Assembly (NCBI GenBank): GCA_002343505.1
Contig: DDQZ01000111.1
Coordinates: 49,696 to 57,287, forward strand
Origin: Verrucomicrobiaceae bacterium UBA2429
GTDB taxonomy: Bacteria; Verrucomicrobiota; Verrucomicrobiia; Verrucomicrobiales; Verrucomicrobiaceae
Reading direction: 5' to 3'
Length of the DNA: 7,592 nucleotides
Both the position numbers and the translations under genes were made by a program. The notes beneath the pieces are model-generated. The model was not told where the DNA came from. It saw only the letters and a program-made list of their open reading frames with translations, and ran no database searches. Positions 1-6,036 of this stretch are shown here, piece by piece; the first letter of the stretch is position 1, and the number at the start of each line of letters is the position of its first letter.

Positions 1-1678
1 CGGCGCGACCACGCTCGACGAGTATCGCAAGCATATCGAAAAAGACCCCGCGCTGGAGCGTCGCTTCCAGCCGGTGAAAGTCGGCGAACCGACCGTCGAG
101 GACACCATTGCCATCCTGCGTGGCCTCAAAGAGCGCTACGAGGTGCACCACGGCGTACGCATTCAGGACGGAGCCATCATTGCCGCCGCCGCGCTGAGCA
201 ATCGCTACATCACCGACCGCTTTTTGCCCGACAAAGCCATCGACCTCGTCGATGAGGCCGCCAGCCGCATCAAGATCGAGCTCGACTCCATGCCCACGGA
301 GATCGACGTCATCGAGCGCGACATCATGCAGCTCGAAATGGAGCGTCAGGCCCTCAAGAAGGAAAAAGATGCCGCCTCAAAGGCCCGCCTCGAAAAACTC
401 GAGCGCGAGATCGCCGATCAAAAGGAGAAATCCTCCGCGCTGAAGGCGCAGTGGATGAAGGAAAAGGAATCCGTCGATGCCGGTCGCAAGGTGAAGGAAG
501 AAATCGACCGCCTCCGCACCGAGCAAGAGCAAGCCCAGCGCCGTGGCGACTTCGCCCGCGCCGGTGAGATTCAGTATGGCTTGATCCCCGATCTCGAGAA
601 AAAACTCCAATCTGCTCCAACCGAGAACCGCGAACCGAGAACCGCGAACACGCTTTTGCGCGAAGAAGTCACTGAAGAAGACATCGCCAAAGTCGTCGCC
701 AACTGGACTGGTATTCCCGTTTCACGCCTTCAGGAGGGCGAGCGCTCCAAGCTTATCAAAATGGAGGAACGCCTCAGCGCCCGCGTCATCGGGCAGAAGG
801 ACGCCATCGTCGCCGTCAGCAATGCCGTGCGTCGGGCCCGTGCGGGCATTCAGGATGAAAACCGGCCGATTGGCAGCTTCCTCTTCCTTGGGCCGACCGG
901 CGTCGGCAAGACGGAGCTTTGCAAAGCGCTCGCCGAGTTCCTGTTCGACGACGACAGCGCCATGACGCGCATCGACATGAGCGAATACATGGAGAAGCAC
1001 AGCGTCAGCCGTTTGATCGGCGCGCCTCCCGGCTACGTCGGCTATGAGGAAGGCGGCCAGCTTACCGAGGCTGTGCGTCGTCGCCCTTACAGCGTCGTCC
1101 TGTTCGACGAGGTCGAAAAAGCGCATCCGGATGTCTTCAACACACTGCTCCAGGTGCTCGATGACGGCCGCATGACCGACGGCCAGGGCCGCACGGTCGA
1201 CTTCAAGAACACCGTCATCATCCTCACCTCGAACGTGGGCTCGCATCACCTGCTCTCGTACGAGGACGTCGAGCAAGCGCGCGATCTCGTGATGGGCGAT
1301 CTGAGGGCGAGCTTCCGGCCGGAGTTCTTGAACCGTCTGGACGAGATCATCCTCTTCCACCGCCTCGATCGCGCGCAGGTGCGCCGCATCGTCGACGTGC
1401 AGATCGGGCGCTTCGAGAAGCGTCTGAAGGGGCGCGAGATCGGCTTCGAGGTCACGGAGGCGGCGAAGGACTTCCTCGGGAACGTGGGCTTCGATCCCGC
1501 GTACGGCGCCCGCCCGCTCAAGCGCGCGATCCAGAAGCACCTCGAGAACCCGCTCGCGCAGGAGATCCTCGCGGGTCGCTACGCGCCGGGGGACACGATC
1601 GTGGTCGAGGTGGCCGCGGGCGAGCTCGCGTTCGGGAAGAAGCGCGGCGGACAGACGAGCGCGCACGCGGAGGCCTGA
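1..1678 (+). CDS. clpB: ATP-dependent disaggregase ClpB, 3' two thirds (5' end outside window)
   Basis: Hsp100 AAA+ unfoldase that threads aggregated proteins through a hexameric pore, working with DnaK in the cytoplasm. The frame is open from base 2, so about 558 residues are visible of the usual 860 or so. In order: the NBD1 arginine-finger motif ALERRF (50-67); the end of NBD1; a long charged coiled-coil middle domain (about 260-610), which separates ClpB from ClpA and ClpC; a linker made of a 14-bp tandem repeat (619-649); and NBD2. NBD2 shows Walker [11 protein letters not shown] (890-919), pore loop GYVGYEEGG, Walker [15 protein letters not shown] (from 1094), Sensor-1 TSN (1229-1237), [11 protein letters not shown] (1313-1345) and Sensor-2 GARPLKR (1505-1525). 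All catalytic residues seen are intact and the frame is unbroken to TGA 1676-1678. Composition is split: before about 1230, GCC alanines and many AAA/GAA codons; after about 1240, GCG alanines and only AAG lysines. A strong hairpin follows the stop. The family call is secure. Confidence 0.97.
   Translation, partial: GATTLDEYRKHIEKDPALERRFQPVKVGEPTVEDTIAILRGLKERYEVHHGVRIQDGAIIAAAALSNRYITDRFLPDKAIDLVDEAASRIKIELDSMPTEIDVIERDIMQLEMERQALKKEKDAASKARLEKLEREIADQKEKSSALKAQWMKEKESVDAGRKVKEEIDRLRTEQEQAQRRGDFARAGEIQYGLIPDLEKKLQSAPTENREPRTANTLLREEVTEEDIAKVVANWTGIPVSRLQEGERSKLIKMEERLSARVIGQKDAIVAVSNAVRRARAGIQDENRPIGSFLFLGPTGVGKTELCKALAEFLFDDDSAMTRIDMSEYMEKHSVSRLIGAPPGYVGYEEGGQLTEAVRRRPYSVVLFDEVEKAHPDVFNTLLQVLDDGRMTDGQGRTVDFKNTVIILTSNVGSHHLLSYEDVEQARDLVMGDLRASFRPEFLNRLDEIILFHRLDRAQVRRIVDVQIGRFEKRLKGREIGFEVTEAAKDFLGNVGFDPAYGARPLKRAIQKHLENPLAQEILAGRYAPGDTIVVEVAAGELAFGKKRGGQTSAHAEA
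619..649 (+). repeat. Tandem 14-bp repeat inside clpB (heptads AACCGAG/AACCGCG)
   Basis: Two exact copies of AACCGAGAACCGCG (619-632 and 633-646) plus AAC lie in frame within clpB. Each copy is two related heptads, so the element is four AACCGNG heptads. It is translated as roughly [11 protein letters not shown] and replaces the short non-conserved linker between the middle domain and NBD2. That linker is only about three residues longer than in E. coli ClpB, judged from memory of the E. coli sequence, so the change should be tolerated. A related pattern in the opposite orientation occurs at 1897-1926. Confidence 0.85.
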
Positions 1679-1700
1679 GCGCGACGGATCGTCGAACGCG

Positions 1701-1738
1701 GAACGAGGCCGCGCTCCGAGAGGGGCGCGGCTTCGTTC
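1701..1738 (+). terminator. Hairpin terminator candidate after clpB
   Basis: A 17-bp stem (1701-1717 with 1722-1738) closes on a GAGA loop, a GNRA tetraloop. Only two pairs are G-T wobbles and the rest are Watson-Crick. It begins 22 bases after the clpB stop codon. No T-run follows, so it is not a classic intrinsic terminator. GC-rich genomes often use such hairpins for 3'-end formation, or they work with Rho. The pairing is directly visible; the terminator role is inferred. Confidence 0.7.
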
Positions 1739-1826
1739 GATCGCGCACGACGCCGCGCGCGACGCCTCGCGCCGAGCCTCCTCCGCGCTCTCGACGAAAG
1801 GTCGCGCCTCGTGAGCGCCGCTCACC

Positions 1827-1862
1827 CGTGCGCTGCGTGCGAGCGTCGCTACAGTTCGGCAC
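1827..1862 (+). promoter_or_regulatory. Weak promoter candidate before the membrane-protein gene
   Basis: TACAGT (1850-1855) matches the key TA...T positions of a sigma-70 -10 box and is one of few AT-rich hexamers in the gap. No good -35 hexamer sits 17 bases upstream. Transcription would start near 1862 and leave a leader of about 97 bases. The inverted repeat at 1811-1825 would lie just upstream, where an activator could bind. Confidence 0.25.
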
Positions 1863-1896
1863 CGCGCGGTCGCGATCGAGTCGATGGTCACGCGCG

Positions 1897-1926
1897 CGGT
1901 TCGCGGTTCGGAGCTCGCGGTTCGCG
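1897..1926 (+). repeat. Degenerate CGCGGTTCG-type repeat upstream of the membrane-protein gene
   Basis: The block reads CGGTTCGCGGTTCG, then GAG, then CTCGCGGTTCGCG. It contains three GCGGTTCG-like units. Read on the minus strand this is the same GAACCGC heptad pattern as the in-frame tandem repeat at 619-649 of clpB. It lies between the promoter candidate and the chosen start codon, so it falls in the 5' leader. It is too short and too close to general GC-rich texture to be certain that both loci share an origin. Confidence 0.45.
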
Positions 1927-1958
1927 TCCGAGACGTCCGAACGACCGAGGGAGAGCAC

Positions 1959-3122
1959 ATGAACGAGCCGCTGCTCGCGGAGCTTCCGGTGTTGGACGTG
2001 GCGCGTCAGCCGCGCACACGAAGCGAAGGCGCGCGAATCCTCGCGCTCGTCGCGCTCGGGCTCGGCGGCCTCGCCGCAAGGGTCGGCTTCGGTGTGGGCA
2101 GCTTGCTTTCGCTGATCGGAGCCGGGCTCGCGGCGTACGCGCACCCCTTCTTCTTTCCCGCACCTCGACCGGCCCGCGTGGGTGCCACCGCGACCGCGCT
2201 GCTGGTGGATCGCGGCGAAGGCGTCGAACGCATCGAGCGACCCGAGCTCCGCGCGGCCACGCTTCGTTGGGTCGGCGGCGCGCCGACGCTGACCCTGCGC
2301 ACCTTCACCGACCGCTGGGTGATTCGTGTGCGCACGCTCGAGGAAGGGGCCGAGTTTCTCGCTGCGAGCGGGATCGAAGAGACGACGCGGCCGCATGCGA
2401 TCCACGCACCGGACCTCGACGTGTGGGTCATCGTCGGCTTCCTCCTCGCCACCTGCGCGTTCGCCTCGTTCGGGATCCGCGCGGGTGGCCTCGCCGCGTT
2501 CGCGTCGCTCGCGGGCGCGCTCCTCGTCGCGGCGGAGCTGCTGCCTGCGGTGCGACGTCGCGTCACGAGCGCTCCGGTGTCGTTCGGCGAGGAGGTGTTC
2601 GAGTGGCGGGGCCCGAACGTGCGACGGCGGATCGCGTACGAGGACCTTCGTCAGGTACGGAAGGTCGGTCCGAATCGGCTGCTCGTGGTCGACGCGCGAG
2701 GTCGCTCGGAGACGCTGGAGCTCTTCGAGAGCGCGGAGCCCGATACGCAGCGCGTCGCGGACGAGCTGCGTCGCCGCGCGGTGGCGGCGCGCCGCGTCGA
2801 GACTCCGCCGATCCTCGCGTTCGAGGGTTCGTTCGCAGAGTGGATCGCGCGCCTCGAGCGCGTCGGACGAGGCACGTACCGCGACGCGGCGGTGGATTCG
2901 GAGCACATGGTGCGCGTGCTGGAGGAGCCGATGGCGCCTCCGCTCGCGCGCGTCGGCGCCGCCATCGCCCTCGGCGCGCTCGCGGGTCCGGCCCCCGTTC
3001 GAGCGCGGGTGTCGGCGCTCGCGGAGGGAGAGCCTCCAGAGCTCGCGTCGGCGTTCGCGGAGCTCGCCGAGGGTCGCATCGCCGAGACGACGCTCGCGCG
3101 CGTAGCGGCGGTCGAGGGATAG
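1959..3122 (+). CDS. Integral membrane protein with two apparent [membrane hairpin + beta domain] repeats, function unknown
   Basis: Not recognised as a named family. The 387-residue start at ATG 1959 is preferred because GAGGGAG (1947-1953) lies just upstream; an in-frame ATG at 1884 would add 25 residues encoded by repeat DNA. Residues 27-66 form two adjacent hydrophobic helices, followed by a beta-rich domain (about 73-140) ending in EEGAEFLAASGI. Residues 154-196 form a second hydrophobic hairpin, followed by a second beta-rich domain (about 203-272) ending in DTQRVADELRRR. Both soluble halves resemble the strand-strand-helix layout of bacterial PH-like domains and look like an internal duplication (inference). 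The C-terminal stretch (about 300-385) has HEAT-like helical periodicity, with RVGAAIALGAL and ALAEG motifs. The protein is probably in the inner membrane. It is likely expressed separately from clpB, since a strong hairpin and 280 bases intervene. No catalytic motif is visible. Confidence 0.85.
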   Translation: MNEPLLAELPVLDVARQPRTRSEGARILALVALGLGGLAARVGFGVGSLLSLIGAGLAAYAHPFFFPAPRPARVGATATALLVDRGEGVERIERPELRAATLRWVGGAPTLTLRTFTDRWVIRVRTLEEGAEFLAASGIEETTRPHAIHAPDLDVWVIVGFLLATCAFASFGIRAGGLAAFASLAGALLVAAELLPAVRRRVTSAPVSFGEEVFEWRGPNVRRRIAYEDLRQVRKVGPNRLLVVDARGRSETLELFESAEPDTQRVADELRRRAVAARRVETPPILAFEGSFAEWIARLERVGRGTYRDAAVDSEHMVRVLEEPMAPPLARVGAAIALGALAGPAPVRARVSALAEGEPPELASAFAELAEGRIAETTLARVAAVEG

Positions 3123-3176
3123 ACGGCGACCCCGAGCCCCGTCGTCCCCGGCCCCGCGTGCAGAACGTTGCCTGTT

Positions 3177-3210
3177 GTTATACGCTGATTTGGTGAAGTC
3201 GGCGTATAAC
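3177..3210. promoter_or_regulatory. 34-bp near-palindrome over the nucleotidyltransferase start, operator candidate
   Basis: GTTATACGC (3177-3185) and GCGTATAAC (3202-3210) form a perfect 9-bp inverted repeat. Pairing continues inwards with two G-T wobbles to a 4-base centre (3192-3195), giving a 16-bp hairpin or a 34-bp operator. The GTG start candidate (3193-3195) lies in the centre. Each arm contains TATACG, a -10-like hexamer, on opposite strands; the plus-strand one (3179-3184) would start transcription near 3191-3193, giving a nearly leaderless message. No -35 box is seen. Symmetry over a promoter and start suggests binding by a dimeric repressor (inference). Confidence 0.5.
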
Positions 3211-4239
3211 CCCCTCGAACCCGCGGCGCTGACGCTCTACTCGGAGCTCTTGGAGTCGTCGCTCGCGGCCGAAGCGGGATACGTCGGTACACCGCCTCCG
3301 GGCAGTTTCGTCACCAAAGAGATCCGCGGGCAGCGCTATTGGTACCTGCAGCTCTCCGAGCTCGGCGCGCGTCGACAGGTGTACCTCGGACCGGATCACC
3401 CAGAGCTTCGCGCGCGGCTCGCGGCCATCGAGACAGGATGGGCTTCGAGAGCGGAGCTGGCGCGCTCGGGGGCGCGTCTGGTCGCGATGTTGGTCGCTTC
3501 GGGTGCACGCGCGATGGATTCGGCGAGCGGGCGCGTTCTGGAAGTCTTGGCGCGACACCACGTCTTCGCGGCGGGGGCAGTGCTGGTCGGATCCCACGCG
3601 TTCTCCGTGCTCGGCACGACCCTCGGGGTTCGATGGGAGGCCGCCTACGAGACCTACGACATCGACATCGCGAGCGCGCCGAACATCGCGGTCGCCGTGC
3701 GCGACGCGGATCTTCCGGCCGCGCTCGCCGACGCCGCCCCCTTCGTGTTCCAGGCCATCCCCGGCTTCGATCCGCGACACGCCTCGACCAGCTTCTCGGT
3801 GCGCGGCCGCACCCTTCGTCTCGACGTGCTCACGCCGCTGATCGGCCCCGAACGCGACGGGCCGACCGCTCTGCCGCAGCTCGCGGTTGCGGCTCAGCCT
3901 CTGCGCTTCCTCGACTACCTCCTCGACGAGCCCATTCCCGCGATGGTGATCCACGGGCACGGGGTGCGCGTGAGCGTTCCGAGCCCCGCCCGCTTCGCGC
4001 TCCACAAGCTGCTGGTGTCGGAGGAACGTCCGCCACACCAAGCGGCCAAGCAGCAGAAGGACCTCGCGCAGGCCGAAGCACTGCTGCGTCTGCTCCTCGA
4101 CGCTCGCCCGGGAGACGTCGCGCTCGCGTGGGACGACCTCGCGGCGCGTGGGCCCGGCTGGCGCAAGCGTGTGCGCGCTTCGCTGCGAGGGATCGACGCT
4201 CGCGTGGCGAAGCAGGTGCGCTCGACCTTCGCCGCGTGA
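3193..4239 (+). CDS. GSU2403-family nucleotidyltransferase-fold protein
   Basis: Member of the GSU2403-type (NTP_transf_8) branch of the polymerase-beta nucleotidyltransferase superfamily, of unknown substrate. With numbering from an alternative TTG start at 3175, the sequence shows: an N-terminal block typical of the family, with GSFVTKEIRGQRYWYLQ (43-59) and RRQVYLGPD (66-74); the nucleotidyltransferase signature GSHAFS (139-144) followed by YDIDIA (161-166), whose two aspartates would bind metal; a third acidic position in LRLDVLTP (214-221); and the C-terminal motifs QPLRFLDYLL (241-250), PARFALHKLLVS (271-282) and KQQKD (292-296). The catalytic triad looks intact. No Shine-Dalgarno is visible. 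TTG 3175, TTG 3190 and GTG 3193 are in frame, and GTG 3193 is preferred because the -10-like TATACG would then give a leaderless start. The gap from the previous gene is only about 70 bases, yet it carries its own promoter-like palindrome. No partner gene is adjacent, so a toxin or defence role is only speculation. Confidence 0.9.
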   Translation: MKSAYNPLEPAALTLYSELLESSLAAEAGYVGTPPPGSFVTKEIRGQRYWYLQLSELGARRQVYLGPDHPELRARLAAIETGWASRAELARSGARLVAMLVASGARAMDSASGRVLEVLARHHVFAAGAVLVGSHAFSVLGTTLGVRWEAAYETYDIDIASAPNIAVAVRDADLPAALADAAPFVFQAIPGFDPRHASTSFSVRGRTLRLDVLTPLIGPERDGPTALPQLAVAAQPLRFLDYLLDEPIPAMVIHGHGVRVSVPSPARFALHKLLVSEERPPHQAAKQQKDLAQAEALLRLLLDARPGDVALAWDDLAARGPGWRKRVRASLRGIDARVAKQVRSTFAA

Positions 4240-4254
4240 GCGCGCGCTCTCACG
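4235..4254. terminator. Short inverted repeat at convergent gene ends
   Basis: CGTGAG (4235-4240) pairs with CTCACG (4249-4254) around an 8-base loop. The plus-strand stop (4237-4239) and the minus-strand stop (4250-4252) both fall inside it, so the two convergent genes end only 10 bases apart. The stem is only 6 bp and part of the symmetry comes from the two opposed stop codons. A bidirectional terminator role is weakly supported. Confidence 0.25.
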
Positions 4255-5104
4255 TCGCGCGGGCCAGGACCTTCGCGAACATGTCCGGCTCCGGCAGGCT
4301 CTTGTACGCGCGGACCTCGGGCGGCATCACCGCGAGCGCGTGTTGCAGGCGCGCGCGCTCGTCGTCCGTGAGCGAGGCGAGCGGCTTCACGTAGACGCGG
4401 ATGAGGAAGACGCTGCTGCGCGTCTGCGGCAGCGGCACCGTGACCTGACGTTCGACGCGGTAGAAGGCTTCCTTCGTGTCTTCCCAGAGCGCGCGGCGAT
4501 CGCCGACGAAGAGCTCCGGATGTTGATCGAGCGCGGCACTCGCGCCGACCGTCCACACGAAACGCGCGTAGGGCCCACGGTCCACCATCGCGCGCACCAT
4601 CCCTCGCGACGCTTTGTCGTTCGGCGGGAAGCCCGGCACCGGCTGATGGATCGCGTCGAAGCCGGCCTCGCGCAGGCGCTCCGGTCGCCAACCGCTCGGG
4701 AAACGCACGTCGACCGCGAGCGTGCGGCCGCGATCGTCCTCGCCGGCGTTCAGGATCGCGAAGTCCTCCTGCACGTGGCGCGCGATCGCGTCGAAGGGGT
4801 CGGCGGCCTCGACGTCGGCGTCGATCGCACGCAGCAGCTCCGGATGCTCGCGGCCGAGCGTGTCGCGCATCCACGCGCGCGCTTCGTCGAGCGCGGCGCG
4901 CGTGGGCTCGTCGAGGCCGTCCACCACGAAGCGCCGGTGCGCGGGCGCGCGACGTTTGCCGGCGACGTACTCGGCGTAGCGATCGTCGACTTGGAAGTAC
5001 CGGCGATCCGCGTCGCCGTTGCCGAAGTCGGTGCCGAAACGCAGGAGGCTCGCCGCCATCTGGAGCGGCTCGGACTCGACGGGGAAGTAGTGCGGAATGG
5101 GCAT
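4250..5104 (-). CDS. Haem-dependent oxidative N-demethylase-like protein (DUF3445)
   Basis: Resembles the DUF3445/HODM alpha-subunit-like family. The founding bacterial HODM subunit carries haem and oxidatively removes methyl groups from small amines; the substrate here is unknown. With the 284-residue start at ATG 5104 (MPIPHYFP), conserved blocks are visible: DRRYFQVDDRYAEYV near the N-terminus, VQEDFAIL (111-118), DVRFPSGW (132-139), IHQPVPG (152-158), ERQV (218-221), and LPQTRSSVFLIRVYV (225-239). I infer the start from where family homology should begin. In-frame ATGs at 5143 and 5173 would add 13 or 23 residues of low-complexity sequence and cannot be excluded. No flavin/ferredoxin reductase subunit is adjacent in the window, so if it is an oxidase its electron donor is encoded elsewhere. 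It could be the second gene of a minus-strand unit begun by the secreted protein at 5917. Confidence 0.85.
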   Translation of the reverse strand: MPIPHYFPVESEPLQMAASLLRFGTDFGNGDADRRYFQVDDRYAEYVAGKRRAPAHRRFVVDGLDEPTRAALDEARAWMRDTLGREHPELLRAIDADVEAADPFDAIARHVQEDFAILNAGEDDRGRTLAVDVRFPSGWRPERLREAGFDAIHQPVPGFPPNDKASRGMVRAMVDRGPYARFVWTVGASAALDQHPELFVGDRRALWEDTKEAFYRVERQVTVPLPQTRSSVFLIRVYVKPLASLTDDERARLQHALAVMPPEVRAYKSLPEPDMFAKVLARAT

Positions 5105-5314
5105 GCGGAGTCGGCGTGGGGTCGGTGCTGGAGCGCGATCCATCGGCCACGCTCGGTTCGAGATACAGCACATCCCGAGGCCCCGCGCCGCTACGTCGCT
5201 CGCGACGCACTGGGCTCATCGCTCATGACCCCGTCGATCTCGACGGCACTCACGGCGACATCGCTCGCGACGCGCAACACGCTCCATCGCACGCGGACAC
5301 CTCGCCCGCGTCAC
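5105..5314. other. Gap between the secreted-protein gene and the DUF3445 gene
   Basis: About 210 bases (141 if the DUF3445 gene starts at 5173) with no supported gene. It holds a direct repeat of TCGCTCGCGACGC at 5196-5208 and 5261-5273, and a small inverted repeat CCGTCG-ATCT-CGACGG (5231-5246) that could be a weak terminator for the upstream minus-strand gene. A minus-strand reading frame of about 30 codons ending before 5190 has no supporting start context or recognisable motif. Confidence 0.4.
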
Positions 5315-5917
5315 TCAGGGCTCGCGCACGGTGACGCTCGCGTGGCCCGAGTCGGAGCCGGCGGCGCTCACGCGGAGCGCTCGTCCGCGCGCGAGCAACA
5401 GTGGAACGCGGAAGTAGGTCGGGACGAGGCGGTCGTTGCCGTGGTGGCCGAAGGCGCGGGTCGGCGTGCAGCGGAGCGCGCCTCGCACGTCCGCGTCGGG
5501 CACGCAGCGGAAGCTCTCGTCGCAGTCACGCGCCGGTCGCGTGGACGTGGTGTGCGTGAAGTGGAGGAGCCACGCGGACCCTTCGCGGCGCGCGGTGCCG
5601 GTCCACGTGTGGGCGAAGTCTTCTTCGTGATGCCGGCTGCGTTCGGGTCCGCCCGGCGAGAGAAACGCGCCTTGGCTCACGTACCGTCCGTTCACCGCCA
5701 GCTCCACGCGCTCGCCGCGGATCGCGAGGCGCTGAGTGGCTTCGATCCGCGCGCTTTGATACCAGCCCACTCCGCGGTCGCTTCCGTCGAGGTAGTCCAG
5801 CGAGACCCGCGCGCCGTAATCGCGGGGACCGATCGCGAGCGGCTGTGCCAAGAGCACGGAGGCCACGGACGCGACGAGAAATCCGAGCCACGAGACCAAG
5901 GAGCGCGCGAGCGGCAT
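5315..5917 (-). CDS. Putative secreted protein, function unknown
   Basis: Not recognised. The 200-residue product begins with a plausible Sec signal peptide: MPLAR, then the hydrophobic run SLVSWLGFLVASVASVLLA, with likely cleavage around LLA-QP (residues 23-25). The mature part is rich in short alternating hydrophobic and charged segments that suggest beta structure, such as RLAIRGERVELAVNGRYV and the C-terminal HASVTVREP. Three cysteines cluster in the middle (RDCDE, FRCVP, LRCTP); in an exported protein two could form a disulfide. The cleavage region has no lipobox cysteine, so it is probably soluble periplasmic or secreted rather than a lipoprotein. No Shine-Dalgarno precedes ATG 5917; the minus-strand leader there is pyrimidine-rich. 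It reads toward the DUF3445 gene on the same strand and is divergent from the YbjN-type gene. Coding status rests on the signal peptide, the clean stop and the position between genes. Confidence 0.72.
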   Translation of the reverse strand: MPLARSLVSWLGFLVASVASVLLAQPLAIGPRDYGARVSLDYLDGSDRGVGWYQSARIEATQRLAIRGERVELAVNGRYVSQGAFLSPGGPERSRHHEEDFAHTWTGTARREGSAWLLHFTHTTSTRPARDCDESFRCVPDADVRGALRCTPTRAFGHHGNDRLVPTYFRVPLLLARGRALRVSAAGSDSGHASVTVREP

Positions 5918-6001
5918 GACGGAGGAGACACCACGACGCCCGCGAGGCTTGGAGCGTCCTCGGACCGCGACGTGGAATGCTCGCCGACGCAGCAGCTTTG
6001 C

Positions 6002-6030
6002 TTGACACCCCGCGCGTCTGGCCGGAACGT
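6002..6030 (+). promoter_or_regulatory. Sigma-70-like promoter for the YbjN-type gene
   Basis: A perfect -35 box TTGACA (6002-6007) stands 17 bases before a weak -10, GAACGT (6025-6030), which keeps only the A at position 2 and the T at position 6. The predicted transcription start falls at about 6037, exactly the ATG used here, which would make the transcript leaderless. The -35 match is striking in DNA this GC-rich, but the -10 is poor. Confidence 0.4.
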
Positions 6031-6036
6031 CGCGCC

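Larger units (their letters stand above)
1739..1958. other. Intergenic leader between clpB and the membrane-protein gene
   Basis: This 220-base stretch has no supported gene. It holds a 6-bp perfect inverted repeat with a 3-base spacer, GTGAGC-GCC-GCTCAC (1811-1825), a weak promoter candidate (TACAGT at 1850-1855), the heptad-type repeat at 1897-1926 and the ribosome binding site of the next gene. Several very long ORFs cross it on both strands, but all are Arg/Ala/Ser-rich shadows with no recognisable domain. Confidence 0.5.

Noticed and set aside
1811..1825. Inverted repeat GTGAGC-GCC-GCTCAC as a specific operator
   Set aside because: Six-bp inverted repeats are frequent in this GC-rich sequence, and no second copy or matching regulator is visible, so it is only mentioned within the intergenic entry.
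722..2906. Long minus-strand open frames (722-1960 and 1518-2906) opposite clpB and the membrane-protein gene
   Set aside because: They run antisense to the catalytic motifs of ClpB and have low-complexity Arg/Ala/Asp/His composition with no motif.
1811..3196. A 461-codon plus-strand frame overlapping the membrane-protein gene
   Set aside because: Extremely Arg/Ala/Gly-rich, no hydrophobic or domain pattern, and no ribosome binding site. The alternative frame from 1959 has a Shine-Dalgarno, clean membrane helices and high GC at third positions.
5174..5314. A possible small minus-strand gene of about 30 codons between the secreted-protein and DUF3445 genes
   Set aside because: The frame has GC-rich third positions but no ribosome binding site or recognisable sequence, and such short frames are expected by chance at this GC content.
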